DNA from: DASXRA01 sp036502575
GTDB lineage: Bacteria > Actinomycetota > Actinomycetes > Mycobacteriales > Jatrophihabitantaceae
Assembly (NCBI GenBank): GCA_036502575.1
Contig: DASXYL010000050.1
Span: 1 to 64,000, forward strand
Direction of reading: 5' to 3'
DNA: 64,000 nt
A model generated the notes under the pieces. That model did not search any database. It was not told the DNA's origin and was given only the letters and a program-made list of their open reading frames with translations. Positions 35,004 through 43,599 of the stretch are shown one piece after another (position 1 is the stretch's first letter; the number at the start of each line of letters is the position of its first letter). Made by a program: the position numbers and the translations under genes.

Positions 35004-35396
35004 ATCCGTTCGGGATACACGGCTTGATCCTGGTCCGCGCGCATCGAGCGTTTCTCCGCCGCTCGTCGACGACCAGCTAAATGCTGGGGTGGGCCCAACG
35101 GCTCAGACGGGCGACAGCAGGCCTGGCTCGATCTCGCACGCTCGATCTCGGCCTGCCCAATCCGGACGGGCGTCGAGGCATGCCGACAGCGGCGGGCGGG
35201 GGGGCCTACGCCACGTGCTGACCACCCGCGACGAGGAGATCGACCGCCTCATCGAGCTCGAGAAGGCGACGAGTCCCGCAGCGCTCGATGGATCCGCACC
35301 GCCCGTGGCGTCGGCTAACCCCTGGGTGCGGGCTAGGAGTGTGGGTCAGTAACACGCCAGCCAGGTTTCGGGGGCGGCCGCCGGTTTCACGAGATC
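35004..35396. other. Intergenic region ahead of the IS relic
   Basis: No recognisable gene. A short frame ending TTRDEEIDRLIELEKATS looks helical but has no start signal or known family. The left terminal repeat of the IS1182 relic should lie toward the right edge but could not be identified. Confidence 0.4.
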
Positions 35397-36535
35397 ATGG
35401 CTGTGCCTGCAGATGCGGATGGTCAGGGCCTGTTCGACGTCGATCCGGTGAGCCCGGTTCGGGTGGTCGGCGGGCCGGTGGACAAGACGTTCGCCGCTTC
35501 GACCCTGGTCAGCAGTTCCCGCTGGTCTTCTCGCAAGCTGGAGGCTGCGTGCACCGACGTGGTCGCGTTGCGGTGGCTGTCGGCCGGGTCTGGGCCGGAT
35601 TACCGGTCGATTGCCCGGTTCCGGCGCAGGCACCTGTCCGCCTGGGCCACCTGTTCCTGCAGGCGCTGGCGTTGTGTCAGGCCGCCGGGATGGTGCGCCT
35701 CGGGCGGGTTGCGTTGGACGGCACGAAGCTGCGCACGAACGCCTCGCGGCGCAAGGCGATGAGTTACGCGCGGATGAGTGAGAAGGAGAAGGTCCTCGCC
35801 CAGGAAGTTTCGGACCTGTTGGCCGAGGCCGAGGCCATCGACAAGTCCCGAGGACGCGAAGTTCGGCAAGAACCGACGCGGCGACGAACTGCCCGAGGAA
35901 CTGCGCCGTCGCGAGGACAGGCTGGCGAAGATCCGCGACACGAAGGCTGCGTTGGAGGCCGAGGCCGCCGAGCAGGCGGCCGAGCGGTCGCGGCTGCGTT
36001 CAGCTGAAGGCGGCGACGACCCCGCAGACGACCGATGCCAAGGCTGACGAGGCGGCGGGCAAGGCGGTGCCGAAACCGAAGGCACAACGCAACTTCACCG
36101 ACCCCGACTCGAAGATCATGAAAGCCTCGGACGGGTCCTTGGATCAGTGTTTCAATCCCCAGGCCGTGGTCGACGACGAGCATCAGGTGATCGTGGCCAC
36201 CGACCTGGACGACTGCGCCGCCGATGTCGCGAACCTGATCCCGATGACCGACCAAGCGACGCGCAACACCGGGCACGCACCCGAACAGGTGCTCGCCGAC
36301 GCCGGCCACTGCTCAGCCGGCAACCTCGACGCCGCCGCGCAGTTCACCGACCGCCACGGCAGCCAGTTCTTCATCGCCACCGGCCGCCGCAGCCACGACG
36401 ATCCAGAACCGGTCGCACCACGCGGACCGATCCCCAAGACCGCGACCGGCAAACAGCGCATGGCACGCAAGCTCAAAACCAAGACCGGCCGGGCCGCCTA
36501 CGCCCGTCGCAAAGGGATCGTACCGACTGTGACCA
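35397..36535 (+). pseudogene. IS1182-family transposase, frameshifted and 3'-truncated
   Basis: Four consecutive pieces in shifting frames make one transposase. They are VVGGPVDKTF to SSRKLEAAC to RSIARFRRRHL (35397-35635), LGRVALDGTKLRTNASRRKA with SYARMSEKEKVLAQEV (to about 35850), KNRRGDELPEELRRREDRLA (to about 36010), and NFTDPDSKIMK to CFNPQAVVD to VLADAGHCS to AAYARRKGIV (36067-36530). At least three frameshifts and loss of roughly the last 40-50 residues (the VEPVFGQIK-type end) show it is dead. It abuts a truncated response-regulator gene, so its insertion or later deletion broke that gene. Confidence 0.85.
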
Positions 36536-36539
36536 CCGA

Positions 36540-36737
36540 GGAAGCAACGCGTCGGCCAGCCGCACCGCCTCGGCGATCGAGCCAGTCTCGGCGACAACGT
36601 GCAGGTCGGTCGTCCTTCTCGTCGGCGACGCGCGCCACCCCGGACCGCGTCACCGGATGGCCGTCGACGATCAGCAGGCGAATCGGTGGCCGGCCGTCCT
36701 GGACGGTCAGCGGCGTCGCTGGAAGAGCTCGGGTCAT
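36540..36737 (-). pseudogene. NarL-type response regulator, N-terminal relic with frameshift
   Basis: From an ATG at 36737 (GGGGGG upstream) the minus strand encodes PPIRLLIVDGHPVTRSGVARVADEKDD, the start of a NarL/DevR-type receiver. After one frameshift it continues DLHVVAETGSIAEAVRLADA, then meets the IS1182 relic near 36540. The phosphorylation site and the LuxR-type DNA-binding half are lost. VDGHPV replaces the usual VDDHP(V/L). With the kinase relic at 32252, this suggests a DevR/DevS-like pair was destroyed here. Confidence 0.7.
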
Positions 36738-36864
36738 CGTGACGTCCCCCCGGACTCGCAAACCAGAATGACAGTCGAACTCACGCGGAGCTTATGCCCA
36801 AGCGTTGTTGAGAGCGCACCTCGAAGTCGTCACTGCCCGGCGATCGGAGTCCGTCCAGCCCGAC

Positions 36865-36893
36865 GGCTCCCGCCACGTCGCGTAGCGGGAGCC
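36865..36893. terminator. Hairpin terminator of the matrixin-like gene
   Basis: A perfect 9-bp stem GGCTCCCGC / GCGGGAGCC with an 11-nt loop lies 15 bp beyond the stop of the minus-strand peptidase gene. Confidence 0.65.
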
Positions 36894-36907
36894 AGGCTGG
36901 GTCGGGA

Positions 36908-38017
36908 TCAGCCCTGCCAGGTCACGCAGCCCAGGTGGGCAACCGAGACCCGGTTCAAGGGCGAGGTCGCCGTGACGCAGTAGGAGTGACGACCGCCATG
37001 CCACGGTATCGACAGCGAGAACCCGTGGGTGCGGTGGCCGGGGTCGTACCTCTTGTTGACGTCGGCCCGGACGACGGACGTGGCATGCCGCGCGATGACC
37101 TTGCCGTTGTCGGTGAGCGTGATGATCACGTGGTGGGGCTTGTAGTAGGTGAGCAGGGCCCAGCCGGTGAACGTGATCCGGTTGCCGGTTGTCCACGACG
37201 AACGATCGAAGTGGCCCAGGGCCGGCCGCTCGCTCTTGACGCGGTTGTTGTTGGCCGCCAGCCGGCGCAGCCCGTTGACATCGCCGGCGCGGTAGCGAGT
37301 GACGCCGTTGTGGGTGACCGCATTCATGACCTGGTGGCTGCTGCGATAGACGTAGTTGGTATGACCGAGCCCCACCGCGTGGCCGATCTCGTGCCGGATT
37401 GTCGCGTCCCATTGCCACGAGCCGTACTTGGTGAACAGCCCTGGGCACAACGCGATATTGGCGCGATAGGTGTAGAGGTCACCGTTGGGCAGTGACATCC
37501 AATACGGCCAGGTCATCCCGATGACGTTGCGGCCGCCCTGGCATCCGGACTGGTTCTCGTTGATCTGGACGACGCCCTCGGCGGCCTTCGGCGTGCCGTA
37601 GCCGCGCCACCGCACCGGCAACCCGAGGCGGCGCAGTTCGGTGACCGTCCGAGAGGCCCGGACGGCGATGGCGGAACGATGTGGCGCTTTCGGATTCACC
37701 CAAACGTTGAGCCCGATCGGCGTTTCGCCGATCAGGTGGCGGTCCATCAGCACGTAGCCCGGCGCGCCGGTCGCTGCCGCTCGGGTGAGGCCGGCCTTGT
37801 TCTGGATCGGGTGGTCGTCGTCCAGCGCGAGGGTCGGCGCGATCCGGGATGGCGCGACGATCGCGCCACTGGTCGGTCGAGTCGCGGCCGGGTTCGCGGC
37901 TACGGCGGCCGCGAGGACCGCGGCGCCGGCGAGAAGACACAGTCCGGCGGCGCGGACTCGGTGGCGCGTGGTCGACATGGGGAGGGCGCGGATGGTGTCG
38001 GCGTCGTCGTTTCGCAT
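36908..38017 (-). CDS. Secreted matrixin-like zinc metallopeptidase
   Basis: A 369-residue metzincin. A signal or anchor helix (about 22-42) precedes a substrate-proximal domain and the zinc motif HEIGHAVGLGH (H209, E210, H213, H219), with Met-turn candidate M231 (HQVMNAV). A C-terminal beta-rich domain of about 110 residues follows. Seven nucleotides before the ATG at 38017 ends a sigma-28-like -10 box, so the transcript may be leaderless. That explains the lack of a ribosome binding site and favours this start over the internal ATG at residue 14. It is divergent from the type IV pilus operon. It may process surface or pilus proteins or attack extracellular protein. Confidence 0.82.
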   Translation of the reverse strand: MRNDDADTIRALPMSTTRHRVRAAGLCLLAGAAVLAAAVAANPAATRPTSGAIVAPSRIAPTLALDDDHPIQNKAGLTRAAATGAPGYVLMDRHLIGETPIGLNVWVNPKAPHRSAIAVRASRTVTELRRLGLPVRWRGYGTPKAAEGVVQINENQSGCQGGRNVIGMTWPYWMSLPNGDLYTYRANIALCPGLFTKYGSWQWDATIRHEIGHAVGLGHTNYVYRSSHQVMNAVTHNGVTRYRAGDVNGLRRLAANNNRVKSERPALGHFDRSSWTTGNRITFTGWALLTYYKPHHVIITLTDNGKVIARHATSVVRADVNKRYDPGHRTHGFSLSIPWHGGRHSYCVTATSPLNRVSVAHLGCVTWQG

Positions 38018-38024
38018 GCACCGC

Positions 38025-38051
38025 TGATCGGCGCGACCACGAGTCGCGTGA
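38025..38051 (-). promoter_or_regulatory. Sigma-28/WhiG-like promoter of the metallopeptidase
   Basis: On the minus strand TCAC, 15 nt, then GCCGATCA (-10 at 38032-38025). The -10 matches GCCGATAA in 7 of 8 positions. The start codon at 38017 follows 7 nt later, implying a leaderless message. Confidence 0.6.
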
Positions 38052-38079
38052 GGTGTGTGTCAGCAAATAGCCCAACCTC

Positions 38080-38093
38080 GGGACGTTCGGCCC
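38080..38093 (+). promoter_or_regulatory. DevR-box-like site upstream of the pilus operon
   Basis: GGGACGTTCGGCCC fits GGGACNNNNGNCCC exactly. It lies between the divergent peptidase and pilB genes. A chance match is possible in GC-rich DNA. Confidence 0.3.
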
Positions 38094-38099
38094 TCCGGC

Positions 38100-38126
38100 T
38101 CAGGTAGCCCCTTGCCCGTCCGATGA
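38100..38126 (+). promoter_or_regulatory. Weaker sigma-28-like promoter of the pilus operon
   Basis: TCAG, 15 nt, TCCGATGA ends 42 nt before the pilB ATG. The -10 matches 6 of 8 positions of GCCGATAA. It is weaker than the other members of the set but has the same spacing. Confidence 0.4.
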
Positions 38127-38168
38127 GGACGGCGACATCTGACCGATCACCGCGCAGAGAGGCGAGTC

Positions 38169-39833
38169 ATGCACTACACATACCGTCCGCTGCTCGACGC
38201 GCTGGTGAAGCGCGGCGCGGATCCGCAAGCGATCGAGGACGCCGCGACCGAGGCCGACCGCGCCGACCGCAGCATCCGCGACGTCCTGATCAACGACCTG
38301 GTCGTTACCGAGATGGAGCTGACCGAGGCGTCAGCCGAGGCGCACGGCATCGCGAGTATCGATCTGGTCGGCTACCCGATCGACGCCGCGGCGGTCGCGA
38401 AGATCCCGCTCTCCCTCGTGTTGCGGCACCGTCTGGTCGGCGTCGGCATCAACGGCGATGAGCTCGTCGTCGCGGTCAGCGACCCGGACGACGTCGTCGC
38501 TCTTGACGACGTCCGTGCGGCCACCGCCATGACGATTCATCCGGTCGTCGCGACGCGCAGCGAACTACGCAAGCTGATCGACCGGCTCAAGCGCGACAGC
38601 AGCGATCTCGGCGACGTCGCCAGCGACGACAGCGACGCCGCCTCCGAGGTGTCGACACTGACGCATGCCGGAGACGACACGCCCGTCGTCCGCTACGTGA
38701 ACTCCCTGATCGAGCAAGCGATCCAGAGCCGCGCATCCGACCTGCACCTGGAACCGACCGAGCACGACATGCGGGTGCGCTTTCGCATCGACGGTGTCCT
38801 GCACGAGATCGACACAGTGCCGCAGAACGTCCAGTCGGCGCTCGTGTCCCGTCTCAAGATCATGTCGAACGTCGACATCACCGAGCGCCGCGTACCGCAG
38901 AACGGCCGGATCACCGTGCGGCTCAACAAGCACAACGTCGACCTACGTACAGCCACGCTGCCTACCGTGTGGGGCGAGAAGGTCGTACTGAGGGTGCTCG
39001 ACACGGGCGGTATCGACCTCGAGCTGCACAAGCTCGGCTTCACCGCGGAGAACCAGGCCCGGTACGCGGCGTCGTTCCGGCGCCCGCACGGCATGGTGCT
39101 GGTGACGGGGCCGACCGGCTCGGGCAAGTCGACCACCCTCTACGCGACGCTGACCGAGATCAGCCAGCCCGAGGTCAACATCATCACCGTCGAGGACCCG
39201 GTCGAGTACCGGCTTGCCGGCGTCAACCAGATCCAGGTGAACCACAAGGCCGGGCTGACGTTCGCCGCGGTGCTGCCGGCGATCCTGCGCTCTGACCCGG
39301 ACATCGTGCTGATCGGCGAGATCCGCGATCGTCCCACCGCCCAGCTGGCCGTCGAGGCCGCGCTCACCGGCCACCTCGTGCTCTCGACGCTGCACACCAA
39401 CGACGCACCGAGCGCCGTCACCCGGCTCATCGAGATGGGCATCGAGCCGTTCCTGGTCGGGTCGTCGCTGGACTGCGCGCTCGCGCAGCGGCTGTCTCGA
39501 CGCCTGTGCGAGTGGTGCAAGCAGCCCTACTCCCCGACCGAGGCGGACCTGGACGTAGCCGGCTGGCCGGCTGAGGCACCACAGCCGGCCACCCTGTGGC
39601 GGCCCGGTGGCTGCCGCTCCTGCGGGCAGACCGGGTTCCGCGGCCGGCTGGCGATCACCGAGGTGATGCCCGTGTCCGAGGAGATCGAACGGCTCGCCGT
39701 ATCCCACGCCCCGTCCGGCGAGATCAGGAAGGCGGCGATCGCGGACGGGATGGTCCCGCTGCGCGAGGACGGCCTGCGTAAGGCGGCCGAAGGGCTTACC
39801 ACGTTGGAGGAGGTCATCCGTGTCACCGTTTGA
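38169..39833 (+). CDS. pilB: Type IV pilus assembly ATPase PilB
   Basis: A 554-residue hexameric ATPase that drives pilin polymerisation. An N-terminal T2SSE_N-type domain (1-150) precedes a linker and the ATPase domain: Walker A GPTGSGKST near 314-322, Asp box EDPVEYRL, Walker B DPDIVLIGEIRD, His box TGHLVLSTLHT. A four-cysteine zinc finger (CEWC near 447-450, CRSCG near 481-485) is typical of PilB/GspE. No clear MshEN c-di-GMP motif is seen at the N-terminus. It is the first gene of an eleven-gene operon; its end overlaps pilT. Confidence 0.95.
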   Translation: MHYTYRPLLDALVKRGADPQAIEDAATEADRADRSIRDVLINDLVVTEMELTEASAEAHGIASIDLVGYPIDAAAVAKIPLSLVLRHRLVGVGINGDELVVAVSDPDDVVALDDVRAATAMTIHPVVATRSELRKLIDRLKRDSSDLGDVASDDSDAASEVSTLTHAGDDTPVVRYVNSLIEQAIQSRASDLHLEPTEHDMRVRFRIDGVLHEIDTVPQNVQSALVSRLKIMSNVDITERRVPQNGRITVRLNKHNVDLRTATLPTVWGEKVVLRVLDTGGIDLELHKLGFTAENQARYAASFRRPHGMVLVTGPTGSGKSTTLYATLTEISQPEVNIITVEDPVEYRLAGVNQIQVNHKAGLTFAAVLPAILRSDPDIVLIGEIRDRPTAQLAVEAALTGHLVLSTLHTNDAPSAVTRLIEMGIEPFLVGSSLDCALAQRLSRRLCEWCKQPYSPTEADLDVAGWPAEAPQPATLWRPGGCRSCGQTGFRGRLAITEVMPVSEEIERLAVSHAPSGEIRKAAIADGMVPLREDGLRKAAEGLTTLEEVIRVTV

Positions 39834-40896
39834 TGCGGCACAACTCGACTCGCTGCTCACCCGGGCGGTGTCGCTCGGCGCATCCGACCTGCATCTCACC
39901 ACGGGCATCGCCCCGTGCGTACGGGTCAACGGATCGCTGACGCCGCTCGCCGACTGGGTGAAGCTGCGCTCGGCCGACACCGAGTCGCTCGCACGCGGCA
40001 TGCTGAGCGAGGAACAGTGGAAGCGCTTCGAGCAGGAGTCCGAGCTCGACTGCGCGTACGCACTGACCGGCGTGAGCCGCTTCCGGGTGAACGTGTACCG
40101 GCAGCGCGGGTCGGTCGGGATGGCCTTCCGCGCGATCCCGCACAAGATCCGGCAACTGGCCGAGCTCGGCCTGCCCGCATCGGTCGAGCAGTTCGCCCAG
40201 CTGCCACGCGGCCTGGTTCTGGTGACCGGGCCGACCGGGTCGGGCAAGTCGACGACACTGGCCGGCCTGCTGGACATCGCGAACAACACCCGAGCCGGGC
40301 ACATCGTCACGATCGAGGACCCGATCGAGTATCTGCACACACACGCCCGCTCCATCGTGAACCAGCGCGAGGTCGGCGCCGACACCGCCGATTTCCAGGT
40401 GGCGCTCAAGCACGTGCTGCGCCAGGACCCCGACGTCATCCTGGTCGGCGAACTACGCGACCTGGAGACGACCTCAGTTGCGGTCACGGCCGCGGAGACC
40501 GGCCACCTCGTGCTCGCCACGCTGCACACGCAGTCGGCCGCGCAGACGGTAGACCGCTTGATCGACATCTTCCCGCCCAGCCAGCAGCAACAGATCCGCG
40601 CGCAACTGGCCAACTGCCTGCAGGGCGTCGTCACCCAGGCGCTCGCACCGACCAAGGACGGCACCGGGCGCACGGTGATCTGCGAGGTGATGGTCGGCAC
40701 CTCGGCGATCCGCAGCCTGATCCGCGAGGGCAAGGTGCACCAGATCCCGGCGTTCCTCCAGTCCTCGGCCGAGGCCGGGATGATCAGCTTCGACCAGCAC
40801 CTGGCCCTGCGGTTCGCCGAGCAGAAGGTGAGCAAGGCGACCGCGCTCTCGCTTGCCCACGATCCCCACGAATTCAAGCGATTGGCGAGGTTGTAA
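39820..40896 (+). CDS. pilT: Type IV pilus retraction ATPase PilT
   Basis: A 358-residue ATPase that depolymerises the pilus and powers twitching. Walker A GPTGSGKSTT is near 137-146. The Walker B/His region (VGELRDLETTSVAVTAAETG; LATLHT) and the PilT-specific AIRSLIREGK motif near 297 distinguish it from PilB. It starts at a GTG inside the end of pilB, with GGAGGAGG upstream. A dedicated retraction motor implies dynamic pili. Confidence 0.95.
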   Translation: MSPFDAAQLDSLLTRAVSLGASDLHLTTGIAPCVRVNGSLTPLADWVKLRSADTESLARGMLSEEQWKRFEQESELDCAYALTGVSRFRVNVYRQRGSVGMAFRAIPHKIRQLAELGLPASVEQFAQLPRGLVLVTGPTGSGKSTTLAGLLDIANNTRAGHIVTIEDPIEYLHTHARSIVNQREVGADTADFQVALKHVLRQDPDVILVGELRDLETTSVAVTAAETGHLVLATLHTQSAAQTVDRLIDIFPPSQQQQIRAQLANCLQGVVTQALAPTKDGTGRTVICEVMVGTSAIRSLIREGKVHQIPAFLQSSAEAGMISFDQHLALRFAEQKVSKATALSLAHDPHEFKRLARL

Positions 40897-40899
40897 GCC

Positions 40900-42129
40900 A
40901 TGGCCACCAAGACGTTCCGGTACGAGGCGATCGATGTGGCCGGCGCGACGGTCAAAGGCACCGTCGACTCGGAGTCGGCCCACGCCGCCGCCACCTCACT
41001 GGCCAGCCAGAACCTGATGCCGTTGTCGATCACACTTACCGGGCAGGGCCTGCAGCGCCAGCTCTCGCTTCCCGGATTCCGGGGCCGGACAACGCTCAAG
41101 GACCTGGCCGTGCTCTCCAGACAGTTCGCGTCGATGACCGCGTCCGGGCTGACTCTGCTGCGCGCGCTCGCGATCCTCGAGGAACAGACGGCAAAGCCGA
41201 AGCTCAAGGATGCGGTCGGCCAGGTAAGCGCCGACGTCCAGCGCGGAGCGACGCTGTCCAAGGCGATGTCCCGGCATTCGGAGCACTTTCCGCCACTGAT
41301 GGTCAACATGATCAGGGCCGGCGAGGCCGGCGGCTTCCTGGACGATGCGCTCGCCCGTATCGCCACGATGTACGAGGCGGACGCCAACCTCCGAGCCAAG
41401 ATCAAGTCGGCGATGACCTACCCGGTTATCGTGCTGATCTTCTCGTTGCTGCTCGGCACCGGCGTGATCCTGTTCATCGTCCCGATCTTCGAGAAGATGT
41501 TCCGCCAACTCGGCGGCAAGCTACCGCTACCCACCCAGATCATGGTGACCCTGTCGCACAACATGTGGTGGGTGTTGCCGCTCTTCATCGTCGGCTCTCT
41601 CGTCGGACTACGCCTGTATCGCAAGGCGATGCGCGACAACCACGCGTTCCGACTGCGGGTGGACGGCGTCAAGTTGCGGCTGCCCGTCTTCGGGCCACTG
41701 TTCACCAAGCTGGCCATCAGCCGGTGGGCCCGCAACCTGGGCACGTTGCTGTCGGTCGGCGTGCCGATCATCCAGGCGCTGGAGATCGTCGGCGGCACCT
41801 CGGGCAATGCGGTCGTCGGTGAGGCGATGCACGACGTGCGCGAGGCGGTGCGGGTCGGCGCGCAGATGTCCGGACCGCTCGCCAAGCACCCACTCTTCCC
41901 GCCGATGGTGGTGCAGATGATGGAGGTCGGCGAGCAGACCGGCCAGATCACCGAGATGCTCGACAAGGTCGCGGACTTCTACGACCAGGAGGTCACGACG
42001 GCCACCGAATCGCTGACCTCCGCCCTGGAGCCGTTGCTCGTCGTGCTGCTCGGTGCCGTCATCGGCGTCATGGTCATCTGCCTGTACCTGCCGATGTTCT
42101 CGATCTATCAGCACATCCAGTCGAACTGA
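40900..42129 (+). CDS. pilC: Type IV pilus platform protein PilC
   Basis: A 409-residue inner-membrane platform that couples the motors to pilin. It has two T2SSF repeats (FRGRTTLKDLAVLSRQFASM; KLRLPVFGPLFTKLAISRWA) and three membrane helices, the last near the C-terminus (LLVVLLGAVIGVMVICLYLPMF). The usual ALxILEEQ and GEAGGFLDDALxRIA motifs are present. It starts 4 nt after pilT. Confidence 0.95.
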   Translation: MATKTFRYEAIDVAGATVKGTVDSESAHAAATSLASQNLMPLSITLTGQGLQRQLSLPGFRGRTTLKDLAVLSRQFASMTASGLTLLRALAILEEQTAKPKLKDAVGQVSADVQRGATLSKAMSRHSEHFPPLMVNMIRAGEAGGFLDDALARIATMYEADANLRAKIKSAMTYPVIVLIFSLLLGTGVILFIVPIFEKMFRQLGGKLPLPTQIMVTLSHNMWWVLPLFIVGSLVGLRLYRKAMRDNHAFRLRVDGVKLRLPVFGPLFTKLAISRWARNLGTLLSVGVPIIQALEIVGGTSGNAVVGEAMHDVREAVRVGAQMSGPLAKHPLFPPMVVQMMEVGEQTGQITEMLDKVADFYDQEVTTATESLTSALEPLLVVLLGAVIGVMVICLYLPMFSIYQHIQSN

Positions 42130-42142
42130 CCCTGCCGACTGC

Positions 42143-42169
42143 TCAAGTCGCCGTCCGACCGGCCGATCT
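42143..42169 (+). promoter_or_regulatory. Sigma-28/WhiG-like promoter of the pilin gene
   Basis: TCAA (42143-42146), 15 nt, GCCGATCT (42162-42169) lies in the 105-bp gap between pilC and the pilin gene. Against TAAA-N15-GCCGATAA it matches 3 of 4 and 6 of 8 positions with ideal spacing. It would allow high pilin expression independent of the operon promoter. Confidence 0.6.
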
Positions 42170-42234
42170 GCCAGGTGAACAACTACAACGGATCGGCACT
42201 CCTCGCCGAGCCACTACGAGCCAAGGAGGCTCTC

Positions 42235-42705
42235 ATGCTCAACCGGCTAGCCAAGCTCCGCGAGGAGCGCGCTGCAGACGACAAGGGGTTCACCCTCATC
42301 GAACTGCTGGTGGTCGTCGTGATCATCGGCGTCCTGATCGCGATTGCGATACCGCTCTATCTGAACTACAAGAAGGGCGCCAACGACAAGTCGGCCCAGT
42401 CCGACCTGCGCAACGCGGTCAACGTCCTCGAGCAGTGCAACACCGACAACGCCGCCTACCCCGTGAACGCCGACGTCCCGTCAGCGGGTGGCGCGCTCGG
42501 GGCCAGCTGTACCAGTCAGTCGATCAACAAGAGCAGCGGCACGGCGTTCACGTACTTCACGGTGTCCGGAAGTGACCAGACCGCCTACGTCATGAGCGCC
42601 AAGAACTCCAACGGCTCCGGCAAGACGTACTGCTACAGCAGCGCGGCCGGTGGCTCGGTCCAGACGACCGCAACTGCAGTCACCGCGTACCGCGCGGCCT
42701 GCTGA
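42235..42705 (+). CDS. pilA: Major type IV pilin (type IVa-like)
   Basis: A 156-residue prepilin with an 18-residue leader ending in G18, cleaved before F19, and the conserved Glu +5 (E23) in GFTLIELLVVVVIIGVLIAI. The globular domain has cysteines (EQCN, ASCTS, TYCYS, final AAC) that can form the D-region disulfide. AAGGAGG decides the ATG at 42235; an in-frame GTG at 42175 starts 6 nt after a sigma-28-like -10 box and would give an unusually long leader. Confidence 0.93.
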   Translation: MLNRLAKLREERAADDKGFTLIELLVVVVIIGVLIAIAIPLYLNYKKGANDKSAQSDLRNAVNVLEQCNTDNAAYPVNADVPSAGGALGASCTSQSINKSSGTAFTYFTVSGSDQTAYVMSAKNSNGSGKTYCYSSAAGGSVQTTATAVTAYRAAC

Positions 42706-42787
42706 GGTCCGCCAGCCAGCGGGTTGGGGGCGCAGCCGCCGCGCTCCCGGCCCGCTCTGCTTTCCGAGTCGAACGAAGGAGGCCGCC

Positions 42788-43579
42788 ATGCCCGTGCTGA
42801 TCACCGCGATCGCTCTGCTGGGCCTGGCGGTCGGCTCGTTCCTCAACGTCGTGATCCATCGGGTGCCGGCTGCGCAGTCCGTGATCCGCCCGACCTCCCG
42901 ATGCCCGTCATGTGCGAACCGGATCCTCGCCCGGCACAACGTGCCCGTGCTCAGCTGGCTGCTGCTGCGCGGCAAGTGCGCGCAGTGCCAGGCCTCGATC
43001 AGCGTCCGGTACCCGGTCGTCGAACTGACCACCGCCGGGCTGTTCGTGGCGCTCGCCGTCCACGTCGCCGGCCTGGGTCGGTTGCCCGCCCTGCCGGGCT
43101 ACCTTTTCTTCGCCGCGATCGGCGTCGCGCTCACGGTCATCGATCTCGACGTGCGGCGACTGCCGAACGCGATCGTGCTGCCGGCCTACCCGGTGCTCGC
43201 CGCGTTGCTGGCGATCGCCGCGTTCGCCCAAGGCGATCCCGGCGCCCTGATCCGGGCCGCTGTCGGCTCCCTCGCCCTGCTCGCCCTGTACCTCGCCCTG
43301 GCCCTCGCCCATCCGGGCGGCCTGGGCTTCGGGGACGTGAAGCTGGCCGGCATCGTCGGCGGCGTACTGGCGTTCGTGTCCTACCAAGCTCTGCTGGTCG
43401 GCGCGTTCGCCGCGTTCGTGGCCGGCGGGGTGGCCGGGCTGGTCACCATCGCCAGCGGCCGAGGTACGCGCAGGAGCGCAATCCCGTTCGGCCCGTTCAT
43501 GATCGCCGGCGCGCTGCTCGCCCTGTTCGCCGGCACGCACATCGCCGACCTCTACGTCCGGCTCATCTCGCCGGCCTGA
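42788..43579 (+). CDS. pilD: Prepilin peptidase PilD
   Basis: A 263-residue membrane aspartic protease that removes prepilin leaders and N-methylates the new end. The cytosolic zinc motif CPSC...CAQC (C39, C42, C64, C67) marks the bifunctional form. The protease aspartates are D119 (IDLDVRRLPN) and D183 in GLGFGDVKL. About eight membrane helices. GGAGG is followed by the ATG at 42788. It processes the pilin and the prepilin-like proteins of the same operon. Confidence 0.94.
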   Translation: MPVLITAIALLGLAVGSFLNVVIHRVPAAQSVIRPTSRCPSCANRILARHNVPVLSWLLLRGKCAQCQASISVRYPVVELTTAGLFVALAVHVAGLGRLPALPGYLFFAAIGVALTVIDLDVRRLPNAIVLPAYPVLAALLAIAAFAQGDPGALIRAAVGSLALLALYLALALAHPGGLGFGDVKLAGIVGGVLAFVSYQALLVGAFAAFVAGGVAGLVTIASGRGTRRSAIPFGPFMIAGALLALFAGTHIADLYVRLISPA

Positions 43580-43599
43580 TCCCCTCAACCGGAGACGTC

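Noticed and set aside
34987..35352. 121-codon ORF after the GGDEF-EAL gene
   Set aside because: No ribosome binding site, no recognisable family; only a short helical stretch near its end looks protein-like.
38018..38168. c-di-GMP (GEMM) riboswitch before the pilus operon
   Set aside because: The conserved GEMM core sequences are missing; the region is explained by the two divergent promoter-like motifs.
38943..41405. 820-codon minus-strand ORF opposite pilB, pilT and pilC
   Set aside because: Ser/Thr/Arg-rich antisense frame spanning three well-defined pilus genes; no domains.
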